Assembly (NCBI RefSeq): GCF_017301735.1
Contig: NZ_CP071090.1
Coordinates: forward strand, 7,988,001 to 8,052,000
Direction of reading: 5' to 3'
From: Pyxidicoccus parkwaysis
GTDB lineage: Bacteria; Myxococcota; Myxococcia; Myxococcales; Myxococcaceae
DNA length: 64,000 nt
Shown here: positions 54,443 through 64,000 of the stretch, one piece after another
Numbering within the stretch: the stretch's first letter is position 1
Layout of the letters: each line of letters starts with the position of its first letter
Made by a program: the position numbers and the translations under genes
The notes under the pieces: model-generated
What the model saw: the letters and a program-made list of their open reading frames with translations, nothing else
What the model was told of the DNA's origin: nothing
The model's database searches: none

Positions 54443-56851
54443 ATGACCGCAGTTCCCACTCCTGCCCAACCAGCAAAATTCAACCTCCAGCCTCATCCGC
54501 GCATTCTTCCCATGCTGGGAGAGATCAACCTCCCGCAGTGGCGCTGTATTGCGGAACTCGTCGACAATTCCATAGACGGCTTTCTCCGGGCCCAACGCGA
54601 AGGACAAGCAATTGTCGGTCCTGAGATTCACGTCAGCCTTCCGACGACCAGCGCAGTGGGAGCGAAGGTCTCGATCCGTGACAATGGGCCAGGCATGTCG
54701 TCCAGCACCCTTGAGAATGCCGTCAAGGCCGGCTGGACTAGTAACGACCCAATCAACAATCTCGGGTTGTTTGGCATGGGCTTCAACATTGCAACCGCCA
54801 AACTTGGACGCATCACCACCGTCTGGACTGCACGACCAACCGACGGCGAGTGGACAGGTGTACGCATTGATTTCGACGCACTCACCCGAAACGGCGACTT
54901 TCTTACCGATGTTTTGACACGTGCGAAGATCGATCCCTTGGAACATGGCACCGAGGTGACAATCGAGTCGCTCAAGGCCGATCAACTACAATGGCTCGCG
55001 AAGACGGCAAACCGATCGCAACTCATGAAGCACCTGGCCGAAGCCTACTCAGCCATGCTTCGTGCAGGTGGACGACCCTTGGAGTTCTCTCTTTCTGTCA
55101 ATTCATACAAGGTTCCCGGACACCAACAATGTGTCTGGGGCTCGAATGGAAGCCCAACACGAGAAGTTATTCTCCCTCCTCCTCTTGGAACTGTTTCCGC
55201 ATTTCAAGCGGTCGACGTCAGCTTGCCCCCTCGTCCCTTCTGCCAGTCCTGCTGGCAGTGGCTCGCCGCCACACTGTCCGAATGCCCGACCTGTGGAGAA
55301 ACAGGCTCGGTCGTCAGTAGGACTAGGCGTGTTCATGGCTGGCTGGGAGTCCAGCGCTATTTGCACGAGGCTGAATTTGGCATCGACTTTCTGCGCAATG
55401 GTCGAAAGATCGAAGTAAAGAGCAAGGAGTTGTTTGATTGGACAAATCCCGATGGCTCCGTCGAAAAAGAATACCCCATCGACGATCATCGCCGACTTGG
55501 CCGACTCGTCGGTGAAATCCATGTCGATCACTGCAGGGTAAGCTATATGAAGGATCGGTTCGAGCGGACCGATCCCGCCTGGGAAGAAATGCTGAGGATT
55601 GTTCGAGGCGATGGCCCTCTTCGCCCGGAGGTTGCCAAAAGCAAGCAGTTCGACCCGACGATCAATACGTCTCCGCTCTTCAAGTTGTACCAAGCATTCA
55701 GAAGATCTAGCCCCTATAAAAAAGTCCCGGGCTGTTACAAGAAGTTGCTCTTGGTTCCACCTGAGCACAATGCACAGGCCAGCAAGATGGCGGAGAAATT
55801 TCGCGCTGGCGACCCTATCTACTCAACCGACGCGAAATGGTGGGAACTGGTCGAGGAGGCGGATAGCGAACTGTTGAAAGGGGCGGTGCCTCCAGGACAG
55901 CCACCAGGGACAAACCCACCACCCTCTGCGGGGCCTGCCGGCAATCAACCACCACTTCCAGGATTCGGTGGAACTACCTCGCCAATCCCGGCCGCGAAGC
56001 CCAATCCTCAGGCACAGCCCCCCGCTGCTCCTGTTCCAATACGCTCAGCAATTCGCGCGCTAACACAAGAGTACCGAGAAACATCCACTGGGCAGACGTA
56101 CAACATTCGTGCTTTCGAAGTCAGTGCGACAGACCCTGACCTCGTTGACCCGAAGCATCCTTGGCGACTCAAGGCAGACCCGTCCGGTGTATTTCAGTTC
56201 CTAGTAAATCCAAGCCATGCCATCTTTCAGTCGGCCACCATGACGCCACTGGATGCGCTGCTGACACAGCTTGCATGGGCTATCACGGACTATCAACGTA
56301 GCATCAAGGCAACGGCTGATTTCGATGTCGTCCTTGCCAATCTGCGTGAGGCGTACGGCGCGCCGAGCAAGATCGATTCAATCGCGCTCTCGACTAGTGC
56401 GGCGAGCGTGCTTTCAGCTATCGGAAGAACGGTCTCCAAGGAACTCGATGCCTCAGAGGGGGCGGCGCTCTTTAAGGAGCTCACGGAGCCAGAGCAGAAC
56501 GAGATCATCGGCAAGATGGTTACGCGCCAAGTAAGTTCCCCAAAGTCACTGATTGGCGAGGGTAAATTCCTCGAATTCGCCTCTCGCCAGACTCTCATCA
56601 AGATTTTTAGCCGATTCCCCGAGCTATTCTTCGATGGACGATGCTGGGAAGACTCCTTTAGCACACTAGACCTTCCGACGGCCGCAGCCACCGAGCAAGC
56701 AAAAGGCGAACGAGTGCGCTACTACTCTGGTCTCTTGCTCGACGCACTATGGTTGGCGGAGTGCGATCCATCAGCACTCGCAGAAGCCTCTCGGCCGCGC
56801 CTGCTTCGAAGCGCCCTCGCGCTCGAACTCCTCACCCCAGACGAAGACTAA
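54443..56851 (+). CDS. MORC/MutL-type GHKL ATPase with zinc ribbon, 802 aa
   Basis: Start ATG 54443 with GGGGG upstream. GHKL ATPase motifs: N-box ELVDNSIDG (Glu38, Asn42), G1 DNGPGM (Asp80), G2 GLFGMGFNIA. A zinc ribbon with two CxxC pairs (Cys267/270, 281/284) follows. A Pro-rich linker (about residues 480-540) leads to a helical C-terminal half without recognised motifs. Comparative work on prokaryotic MutL/MORC-like proteins placed such ATPases in restriction operons with methylases, Vsr and helicases. Likely clamps DNA in an ATP-dependent way. Immediately followed by the helicase (0 bp). Confidence 0.85.
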   Translation: MTAVPTPAQPAKFNLQPHPRILPMLGEINLPQWRCIAELVDNSIDGFLRAQREGQAIVGPEIHVSLPTTSAVGAKVSIRDNGPGMSSSTLENAVKAGWTSNDPINNLGLFGMGFNIATAKLGRITTVWTARPTDGEWTGVRIDFDALTRNGDFLTDVLTRAKIDPLEHGTEVTIESLKADQLQWLAKTANRSQLMKHLAEAYSAMLRAGGRPLEFSLSVNSYKVPGHQQCVWGSNGSPTREVILPPPLGTVSAFQAVDVSLPPRPFCQSCWQWLAATLSECPTCGETGSVVSRTRRVHGWLGVQRYLHEAEFGIDFLRNGRKIEVKSKELFDWTNPDGSVEKEYPIDDHRRLGRLVGEIHVDHCRVSYMKDRFERTDPAWEEMLRIVRGDGPLRPEVAKSKQFDPTINTSPLFKLYQAFRRSSPYKKVPGCYKKLLLVPPEHNAQASKMAEKFRAGDPIYSTDAKWWELVEEADSELLKGAVPPGQPPGTNPPPSAGPAGNQPPLPGFGGTTSPIPAAKPNPQAQPPAAPVPIRSAIRALTQEYRETSTGQTYNIRAFEVSATDPDLVDPKHPWRLKADPSGVFQFLVNPSHAIFQSATMTPLDALLTQLAWAITDYQRSIKATADFDVVLANLREAYGAPSKIDSIALSTSAASVLSAIGRTVSKELDASEGAALFKELTEPEQNEIIGKMVTRQVSSPKSLIGEGKFLEFASRQTLIKIFSRFPELFFDGRCWEDSFSTLDLPTAAATEQAKGERVRYYSGLLLDALWLAECDPSALAEASRPRLLRSALALELLTPDED

Positions 56852-58540
56852 ATGCTCGACATGTCAAAAGGCTTTCTCGACGAGCGCAGATTGCTCGACG
56901 GACCATGGCAGATGCTTGAGCGCGATGTCGCCCGCCTGATGCTCGCCAACGCATTCGTAGACGTCCGCATAGTGGCGGGTAGTGGCGATCATGGTGGAGA
57001 TGTTCTCGGCGTTAAGGGAGACCAACTGTGGGTCTTCCAGTGCAAGCACACAACTACGCAAGCGCCTCCCAAATCGGCGCTTGCCGAAGTGGTGAATGCT
57101 GCGCGGTACTACGGCGCTCAACGAATGGTGGTGGCGACATCACGACAACCAGGTGACGCATTTCGAGAGGAACAGGAACGTTACCGAAAGCTTGGCCTCA
57201 ACATCGAGACTGTGGGGCCCCGAGAGTTGCTGCAGCTCATGGCGGTGACACCCGAACATCCGCCGCACGGGCGGACACTCAGAACATACCAAGAGGTCGC
57301 AACCGAATGCCTCAGGACTGCACTGGTCGAACGGGGCCGGGGGCAGCTCGTAATGGCCACAGGGTTGGGAAAAACTGTCGTTATGGCTGAGGCCACAGCC
57401 AGCCTCCTGCGAGATGGCTTGGTTGACGGGGATCGTGTCCTTGTCCTTGCCCATACCCGAGATCTTGTGGAGCAACTACACCGGAGTTTCTGGCTTCAGT
57501 TGCCGCGCTGGGTCCCCACTCACCACTTGAGCGACGGCGAAGCCCCAGCATTCTGGGAGGGAATCACTTTCGCCACGATACAGAGCGCGGTCGCCCGGCT
57601 TGACCGTTTGCCAAGATTTGGCCTCGTGCTGATCGATGAGGCTCATCATCTAGGTGCCGAAATCTTCCAACGAACTCTCGCCAGCTTGGAGCCACCAATG
57701 CTTGCTGGCGTCACGGCCACTCCCTGGCGTGGCGACGCCTACGACATTGACCAAATGCTTGGTGAACCCGTATTTCGCATGGGTATCGCAGAAGGCTTGG
57801 CAAAGGGCTTCCTGGCTGAAGTGGACTACCGTCTCTTGGCGGATAACATCGATTGGCATTTCGTTCAAAGTCAATCAAAGCATCGCTATTCTCTCGCTCA
57901 GCTCAATCGTCGACTAATAATTCCCATGAGGGATGAGGAGGCAGCCCGTCAGATACGAGCGATGTTTGACGAACAAGGGCGCCGCGCGGGAATCGTGTTC
58001 TGCCCGACCATCGAGCATGCTCACAGTTTCGTCGCCGCATTGCGGAAATACGAATTCAAGAGCGAGGTCATCTCGGCCGAGACTCAATCGAGGGATCGTG
58101 ATGCTCTCATGTCACGATTCCGTGCGGGAGAGTTGCAAATTGTGGCAACCGTAGACCTCTTCAACGAGGGGGTCGATGTCCCCGATGTAGACTTGGTCGT
58201 CTTCATGAGGGCAACGCATAGTCGACGTATCTTTGTCCAGCAGTTGGGGCGAGGACTTAGGATTAGTGGCGCCAAGGACAAGGTGATTGTCCTAGACTTC
58301 GTCACCGACCTCCGTCGAGTTGCAGAAGTTCTGGAATTGGACCGTGCAACTCGGCGCGAGTCCGTCGAACGACTAGGCCTTGGTGAACGATTAGTCTGCT
58401 TCAATGATCGCTCGGCTGGCAGCTTTCTTCGTGAGTGGGTTCTCGACCAAGCTGACTTGATGAACCGCGAAGGAGATGCTGCGTTGGAGTTGCCCGAGTT
58501 TGATTTCCCTCGGCCCGTCGCGCCTGGAGGTATTCAGTGA
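56852..58540 (+). CDS. Mrr-like nuclease fused to SF2 helicase, 562 aa
   Basis: Residues 1-130: restriction-endonuclease fold with Asp50 (HGGDV) and Gln63-x-Lys65 (WVFQCK), an Mrr-type PD-(D/E/Q)xK site. Then an SF2 helicase: Walker A ATGLGKT (169-175), DEAH (262-265), motif III TATPWRGD, C-terminal motif VI QLGRGLR. Resembles type I/III motor subunits in miniature. It should translocate on DNA and cut it, perhaps under the control of the GHKL partner. Start follows the upstream stop directly. Confidence 0.9.
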   Translation: MLDMSKGFLDERRLLDGPWQMLERDVARLMLANAFVDVRIVAGSGDHGGDVLGVKGDQLWVFQCKHTTTQAPPKSALAEVVNAARYYGAQRMVVATSRQPGDAFREEQERYRKLGLNIETVGPRELLQLMAVTPEHPPHGRTLRTYQEVATECLRTALVERGRGQLVMATGLGKTVVMAEATASLLRDGLVDGDRVLVLAHTRDLVEQLHRSFWLQLPRWVPTHHLSDGEAPAFWEGITFATIQSAVARLDRLPRFGLVLIDEAHHLGAEIFQRTLASLEPPMLAGVTATPWRGDAYDIDQMLGEPVFRMGIAEGLAKGFLAEVDYRLLADNIDWHFVQSQSKHRYSLAQLNRRLIIPMRDEEAARQIRAMFDEQGRRAGIVFCPTIEHAHSFVAALRKYEFKSEVISAETQSRDRDALMSRFRAGELQIVATVDLFNEGVDVPDVDLVVFMRATHSRRIFVQQLGRGLRISGAKDKVIVLDFVTDLRRVAEVLELDRATRRESVERLGLGERLVCFNDRSAGSFLREWVLDQADLMNREGDAALELPEFDFPRPVAPGGIQ

Positions 58541-59067
58541 CGGTCCCCGTCCAAATACGCAAGGAAGTGCGTGACAGGATCTGGGCACGAGCAGATGAGC
58601 TTGACTGGGTCGTTCTGCCGGCCTCGCAACGTGCGGTGCAGTACGAACTCTGGACTAACGACCCCGAGATTGGAGGGGTACTGAGTCGCTACATCGCCAC
58701 CGGCAAGGTTCGAGTCTACATCAAGGATACTCTGCTCAAGGACTACATTCGGACGCAACTTGGTGACGCGAAGCGCCCGCTTCGCGTCTTGCGAATCGCC
58801 GCTAACACTCCATCTACAGAGGAATTTATCAAGCCACACGGCTTGGTTCTTGATGGTGGGTTGGTTGTGTGCTGGGCACGAGCCGCAGATTGGAGACATG
58901 TGCTAATGGCCCTCCATGAACGAACCTTCGGCCAAAAGGGTCGTGTCCCCTTTGGTGCGGTGCTGCTCCAGGCCAACGGGAAGTTCGCTGATCAAGCCTT
59001 TCGTGCCATGGTGCGGTCCGCAGCCGACAAGCTTGGTATTGAGAACCTCGTGTGGCTCGAAGTCTGA
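58537..59067 (+). CDS. small conserved-looking protein of unknown function, 176 aa
   Basis: GTG start overlaps the helicase stop by 4 bp (GTGA), so it is translated with it. Mixed alpha/beta: the N-terminal half has a charged helix then strand (IRKEVRDRIWARADELDW), the C-terminal half ends in NLVWLEV. No motif was recognised. As part of the operon it is likely a specificity, adaptor or inhibitor subunit of the island system. Confidence 0.75.
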   Translation: MTVPVQIRKEVRDRIWARADELDWVVLPASQRAVQYELWTNDPEIGGVLSRYIATGKVRVYIKDTLLKDYIRTQLGDAKRPLRVLRIAANTPSTEEFIKPHGLVLDGGLVVCWARAADWRHVLMALHERTFGQKGRVPFGAVLLQANGKFADQAFRAMVRSAADKLGIENLVWLEV

Positions 59068-59352
59068 CAACCTGAAGCTTCTTTAACCAGCGACTACGAT
59101 AAGGCCTCCACGAAAACAGACCTGAGCTTGTCGGTGACGACCTGTTTCAAACATGGGGCGTTGACCGCGGTTACATTTCCTATGCCCATCACTGCTCTGT
59201 TTCTGCCGTCGACCGCGTTTGCATTCGGAGTTCTTGCTTAGAGCAAGTATTCGGCATGCATTTGTCTGGAGAGTATTTTTCTCTGCTCCCGTTCCTCGGT
59301 CCACGCGTTATGAGAGTTCGCGCTGGCGCTGCGGTGGCGAGGCCTCGGATCC
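59068..59352. other. 285-bp convergent gap at the right edge of the island
   Basis: No gene seen. AT-richer left half passing to host-like GC on the right, so the island boundary probably lies within it. Contains a small perfect hairpin CTTGCT-TAG-AGCAAG (59233-59247) but no T-run; it may terminate either transcript. Confidence 0.5.
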
Positions 59353-61626
59353 TCAACGCACGCAGAGCGCTCGAATCGGGAGGGACGTCCGCAGTCCCTC
59401 CACGCCGCCCGTGCCGAGGTGGGCCGTCCAGGCCACTTGTCCGAAGCTGTTGCCCCCGAACGAGGTCGCGGACCACACCTTGCCCCCAATGGCTCCGGAG
59501 AGGACCTGGTACAGCGCATTGCGTACGCCCGGGTCGCTGACGAGCTCCGCCAGTTCGCTCCGCTCCGGCAGACGCCAGCCGCCACCATCGACGACGAGCG
59601 CGCCGCAATAGCGCTGGGCCTCCTCCCACGAGTACGCGTTGTCCGACAGCCGCCGCGTCCACACGAGCCCCGTCCGCGTGTCGCGCACGGTGGGGCCCTG
59701 CACCGCGAAGCGCTCGGATGCTTCGGGCGCCGTGGCCTTCTGTGGCTGGGGCGGCTCCTCACGCAGCTTCGTGGGGGACACGTCCAGTGACGGGGCCTGA
59801 GCCTCTTCGGCGGGGGCCTCAGGCGACGGGGCGGACCCGGGCCGGGCGGCCTCGAGCGTGAGCCTCACCAACACCACCATGTCTTTCTTCACCTCGATGT
59901 CGCGCTCCTGGGGCTCGTGTCCCAGCGCGGTGGCCCTCACCTTCCACCGACCCACGAGCGCCTGCTCATCCACGAAGGACGACGCGGCCAGGAAGCGCTG
60001 CTCGCCCCGGGGATTCGTAATCTCGATGCGCACTCCCACGTCGGGGCGAACCTCCAAGCGCAGCCGACCCGTGTCGGGCGCGGGGCTCGGACTGGGGGCA
60101 GGAACCGCAGGCGACTCGCGGAGCGGCATCACCGGAGGCGGCACTCCTGGAGCTCTCGACGCTTGTGAAGACTTCGCGGCCGAGGGGTGCGCGGTCGACG
60201 AGGCCGGCGTGTTGGTGATGGGGCTCGACGCGTGGGGGCTGGGAACCGGTGTGTTGGTGATGGGGCTCGGCGTATTGGTACTGGGGACCGGCGCGGTGAC
60301 GGGCGCCGGTGTCGCCGCAGGTGCCTGGGCGGACGCTGCTGCCAGCTCCGCCCGCCGCAGCCACAACAGGAGCAACAACAGTCCGAAGAGGCCGAGCAGG
60401 GCCGCTCCCTTGGCTTCGCTGGACAGGCCCCGTGAGACGGGACGCGGCTCCTCCGCGCGCGCGGGCGGAGAGGAGTTGCGGCGCTCCACCGCCTTCGACT
60501 CGGGAGGCGGCGCAGGCCGCACCTCCGTCGCGGCGGCCACCTTCTGCGACGGACGCGCTACTGCGGGAGGTGTCGGCGTCGCGACAGGCACTTTCTGCGA
60601 GGGACGCGCCACGGAGGGGGACACCTCCGTCGCGGCGGGCACGCTCTGAGCGGGACGCGACGCGACGCGAGGCACCTCCTTCACGGAGGGCAGCTCTTGC
60701 GAGAGACGCCTCACAGCGGGAGGCACCGGCGGTGAAGGCTTCGGCTCGGGCGCCGCCTTCACCTGGGACATGGACATCACCGGCTTGCGCGGAGGCGCAT
60801 CCAGCGCAGCGGAGAACTCCTCACAGGAAGCGAACCGCTGCTCGGGTTCCGGCGCCATGGCCTGGTGGATGACCGCGGCAAGGCCGGGGTCGATGCCCGG
60901 GTGCACCTGCTCGGGAGGAAGGAACTCCGCCTGGACGATGCTCCTCATGATGAGGAACTCGCTGTCCCCATCGAAGCAGCGCTTGCCCGTCGCCAGCTCA
61001 TACAGCGTGACGCCCAACGAGAAGATGTCCGAGCGGGGCGTGGCGTCCCTCGGGTCCTTCACCTGCTCCGGGCTCATGTAGTGCGGCGTCCCGAGCCGGG
61101 CCCCGGTGCGCGTGGCGCGCTTGCTCTCCGAACCGGGCGCCTTGGCGATGCCGAAGTCCAGGATGCGCGCGACACGGTCGCCGTGCACCTCGTGGAGGAA
61201 GATGTTGGAGGGCTTCAAGTCCCGGTGCACGTACCCCTGCTCGTGCGCGAAGCCCACGCCCGCCAGCGCCTGCCGGAAGATGTCTCGCACTTCGCCGGGA
61301 GGCGGCGGCCGACCCTCGCGAGACTCGATGAAGTCCTCCAGCGACTGGCCCTCCAGGAAGTCCATCACCAGCCCGGCAACGCCCGGAGCCACCACGAGGT
61401 CCGTCACCGCCACGATGTTCGGGTGACGCAGCTGCGCCTGGATGCGCCCCTCCTCCAGGAAGCGCGCGCGCAGCTCCGCGTTCACCGTCAGCTCCGGGTC
61501 CAGCACCTTCAGCGCGTGGACGCTCCCCAGCACCCGGTGGCGCACGCGGTACACACGAGCCATGCCTCCGCCACCGAGCTCACGCTCGATTTCGTAGGGC
61601 TCCACCACCACTCCCGGCTGCAACAT
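59353..61626 (-). CDS. Ser/Thr protein kinase with DUF1566-type sensor tail, 757 aa
   Basis: Kinase domain residues about 10-280: glycine loop GGGGMARVY, HALKVL, HRDLKPSN, DFGIAK, YMSPEQ. A Pro/Ser-rich linker with repeated VARPSQKV-like units, one transmembrane helix (about 405-421), then in the periplasm a PEGA-like beta domain and a DUF1566 C-terminal domain (LVWTRR, WRLPERSEL, IRALCVR). It is a membrane receptor kinase; the external part may sense surface or cell-wall state. Second kinase lies 35 bp upstream on the same strand. Confidence 0.92.
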   Translation of the reverse strand: MLQPGVVVEPYEIERELGGGGMARVYRVRHRVLGSVHALKVLDPELTVNAELRARFLEEGRIQAQLRHPNIVAVTDLVVAPGVAGLVMDFLEGQSLEDFIESREGRPPPPGEVRDIFRQALAGVGFAHEQGYVHRDLKPSNIFLHEVHGDRVARILDFGIAKAPGSESKRATRTGARLGTPHYMSPEQVKDPRDATPRSDIFSLGVTLYELATGKRCFDGDSEFLIMRSIVQAEFLPPEQVHPGIDPGLAAVIHQAMAPEPEQRFASCEEFSAALDAPPRKPVMSMSQVKAAPEPKPSPPVPPAVRRLSQELPSVKEVPRVASRPAQSVPAATEVSPSVARPSQKVPVATPTPPAVARPSQKVAAATEVRPAPPPESKAVERRNSSPPARAEEPRPVSRGLSSEAKGAALLGLFGLLLLLLWLRRAELAAASAQAPAATPAPVTAPVPSTNTPSPITNTPVPSPHASSPITNTPASSTAHPSAAKSSQASRAPGVPPPVMPLRESPAVPAPSPSPAPDTGRLRLEVRPDVGVRIEITNPRGEQRFLAASSFVDEQALVGRWKVRATALGHEPQERDIEVKKDMVVLVRLTLEAARPGSAPSPEAPAEEAQAPSLDVSPTKLREEPPQPQKATAPEASERFAVQGPTVRDTRTGLVWTRRLSDNAYSWEEAQRYCGALVVDGGGWRLPERSELAELVSDPGVRNALYQVLSGAIGGKVWSATSFGGNSFGQVAWTAHLGTGGVEGLRTSLPIRALCVR

Positions 61627-61661
61627 CGTGCTCCCTCCTCGGGCGCCTTCCTCCGTGCCGG

Positions 61662-63047
<1,386 letters not shown>

Positions 63048-63079
63048 TGCCATCTCCCGCGAGCGCCAGCCCCGCACGC

Positions 63080-64000
63080 CTAGCCCAGCAGCTCCAGCAC
63101 GCCCGCCTTGTCCGGCCCCGCATCGAGCACGTCCTGTGGCGTGCACACCGGACAGCCATGCGCGCATCCGCACCCGGCCAGCAGCGCGCGCACCCACTTG
63201 AAGGTGTCATCGATGAGCGACAGGTCCATCGCCTCCGCCACGCCCATGCCCTGGAGGTGGCGGTCCACCACCGCGACGCCCGCGGGCGCCCCGGCGTACA
63301 GCCCCGGCTGCACGGGGACGACCTCGATGTCCTCGTCCCCTGCGAGCAGGTGCGCCAGCAGCACGCCATCCGCCGAGCGCGCCAGGTGGAAGAGCGCGGC
63401 CGGCGTGCCTCCCGAGGGAAAGAGGAGCGCCCGCACGCGCGTGCGGTAGCGGCACGTGACTTCGCCCATGTCCACGCGGCCCGGCCGGCCCACCTGCATG
63501 AAGCCGGTGACGCGCTCCACCACCGTCGCCTCCACCGTCGTCACCTGGTACGACGCCCGCCCGACGTGCACCGTCTGCGGAGACTCGACGACGCTGGCCG
63601 ACTCCACGCGAATCTGGAGCTGGGGCCGCGTGAGGGGCCGGTCATGCGGCACCGGATGGACGCGAATCTCCCCGCGCTTGGTGTCGTAGGCATTCAGCGG
63701 GACTTCGTAGCGCGCGTCACCCACCGCGAAGACCCGGCCCGGATAGAAGCGGGTGTCCACCAGCAGCTTGTCCACCTCGAGGAGCGGCTGGCCGCCCTGC
63801 CCGTCGATGATGTGCACCACCTGCTCGCTCACGGTGCGGCGCAGCGGACCGCCATGGCCGGCCGCCGAGGGCAGCGCGGGAATGACGGGGCTGCGCACCA
63901 CCTCGTCCTGTCCCGTCGCCCGGCGCACCGCGTGGCGCTCGGCGCGGAAGTCCTGCCCCAGAGCCGCGTCCACTCGCGAGCGGCCGAAGACGGCGGCCAG
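63080..64000 (-). CDS. C-terminal part of a DUF1998/MrfA-like DEAD/DEAH helicase (5' end outside window)
   Basis: Open to the window edge with no start visible in frame. It carries a zinc-binding region ending CGCAHGCPVCTP, a Cys cluster found in DUF1998-containing MrfA/YprA-like DNA helicases. The body is the beta-rich domain preceding this (TVHVGRASYQVTTVEATVVE). Such helicases take part in DNA repair. No helicase motor motif lies inside the window. It ends 32 bp before the kinase gene. Confidence 0.75.
   Translation of the reverse strand: MAAVFGRSRVDAALGQDFRAERHAVRRATGQDEVVRSPVIPALPSAAGHGGPLRRTVSEQVVHIIDGQGGQPLLEVDKLLVDTRFYPGRVFAVGDARYEVPLNAYDTKRGEIRVHPVPHDRPLTRPQLQIRVESASVVESPQTVHVGRASYQVTTVEATVVERVTGFMQVGRPGRVDMGEVTCRYRTRVRALLFPSGGTPAALFHLARSADGVLLAHLLAGDEDIEVVPVQPGLYAGAPAGVAVVDRHLQGMGVAEAMDLSLIDDTFKWVRALLAGCGCAHGCPVCTPQDVLDAGPDKAGVLELLG

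Larger units (their letters stand above)
51390..59067 (+). other. restriction/defence island, 7.7 kb
   Basis: Six genes on one strand: vsr, C5 methyltransferase, Eco29kI-like nuclease, GHKL ATPase, Mrr-helicase, small protein. From about 53150 the base composition is visibly more AT-rich than the neighbours on both sides. The last three genes are coupled (0 bp gap and a 4-bp overlap). No integrase, transposase or tRNA was seen at the borders. Confidence 0.8.

Noticed and set aside
51390..59067. DISARM or BREX system
   Set aside because: No DrmA/DrmB, PLD, PglZ or BrxL motif is seen. The gene set fits a GHKL-type restriction island instead.
59233..59247. Hairpin at the island edge as an attachment site
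   Set aside because: Only a 6-bp stem, with no matching repeat at the left border, so there is no support for an att site.

Overview
The sequence is very GC-rich with strong third-position GC bias. It carries a giant single-gene NRPS, many Ser/Thr protein kinases and secreted lipoproteins, JmjC/pirin/TldD housekeeping genes and a multihaem cytochrome. This fits a myxobacterium of the Myxococcus/Corallococcus type. That assignment is inferred from gene content; no rRNA or tRNA gene was seen.

Layout. (1) 1-16.5 kb is mixed chromosomal content: a truncated-by-edge lipoprotein, a cold-shock protein with a clear intrinsic terminator, a VOC protein abutting a truncated TetR fragment, a MocR regulator followed by an AhpD-like protein, pirin, a JmjC-type oxygenase, a TldD/PmbA pair separated by a non-coding 114-bp tandem repeat, and a multihaem cytochrome/lipoprotein operon. 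(2) 14.4-16.7 kb, on the minus strand, is a tightly coupled three-gene operon: a 61-aa Ala/Glu-rich peptide, a Rieske oxygenase, and a dihaem cytochrome c. (3) 16.9-51.3 kb is a probable non-ribosomal peptide locus. An outer-membrane barrel protein is followed 13 bp later by a 6220-aa NRPS (A-T, five C-A-T modules, TE). Then come a LolA-like protein with two FtsX-type permeases, two paralogous two-domain methyltransferases, a membrane desaturase, a PLP aminotransferase, an ABC-2 exporter, an acyltransferase and an atypical SDR. (4) 51.4-59.1 kb is a defence island: Vsr endonuclease, C5 cytosine methyltransferase, an Eco29kI-like GIY-YIG nuclease, a MORC/MutL-type GHKL ATPase with a zinc ribbon, an Mrr-nuclease/SF2-helicase fusion and a small unknown protein. 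Its right part has visibly lower GC than the host. (5) 59.35-64 kb is a minus-strand operon of a DUF1998-type helicase C-terminus (cut by the window edge) and two Ser/Thr kinases.

How the parts work together (inference). The NRPS would assemble a six-residue peptide released by the terminal thioesterase. Methyltransferases, aminotransferase, desaturase, acyltransferase and SDR are candidate tailoring or precursor enzymes. The ABC-2 pair and the envelope proteins are candidate export and self-protection functions. The restriction island would protect against phage by methylation-dependent self/non-self discrimination. The GHKL ATPase and helicase-nuclease probably act together as a second effector arm. 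The peptide-Rieske-cytochrome operon and the MORC-type restriction island are the two best candidates for under-described biology.
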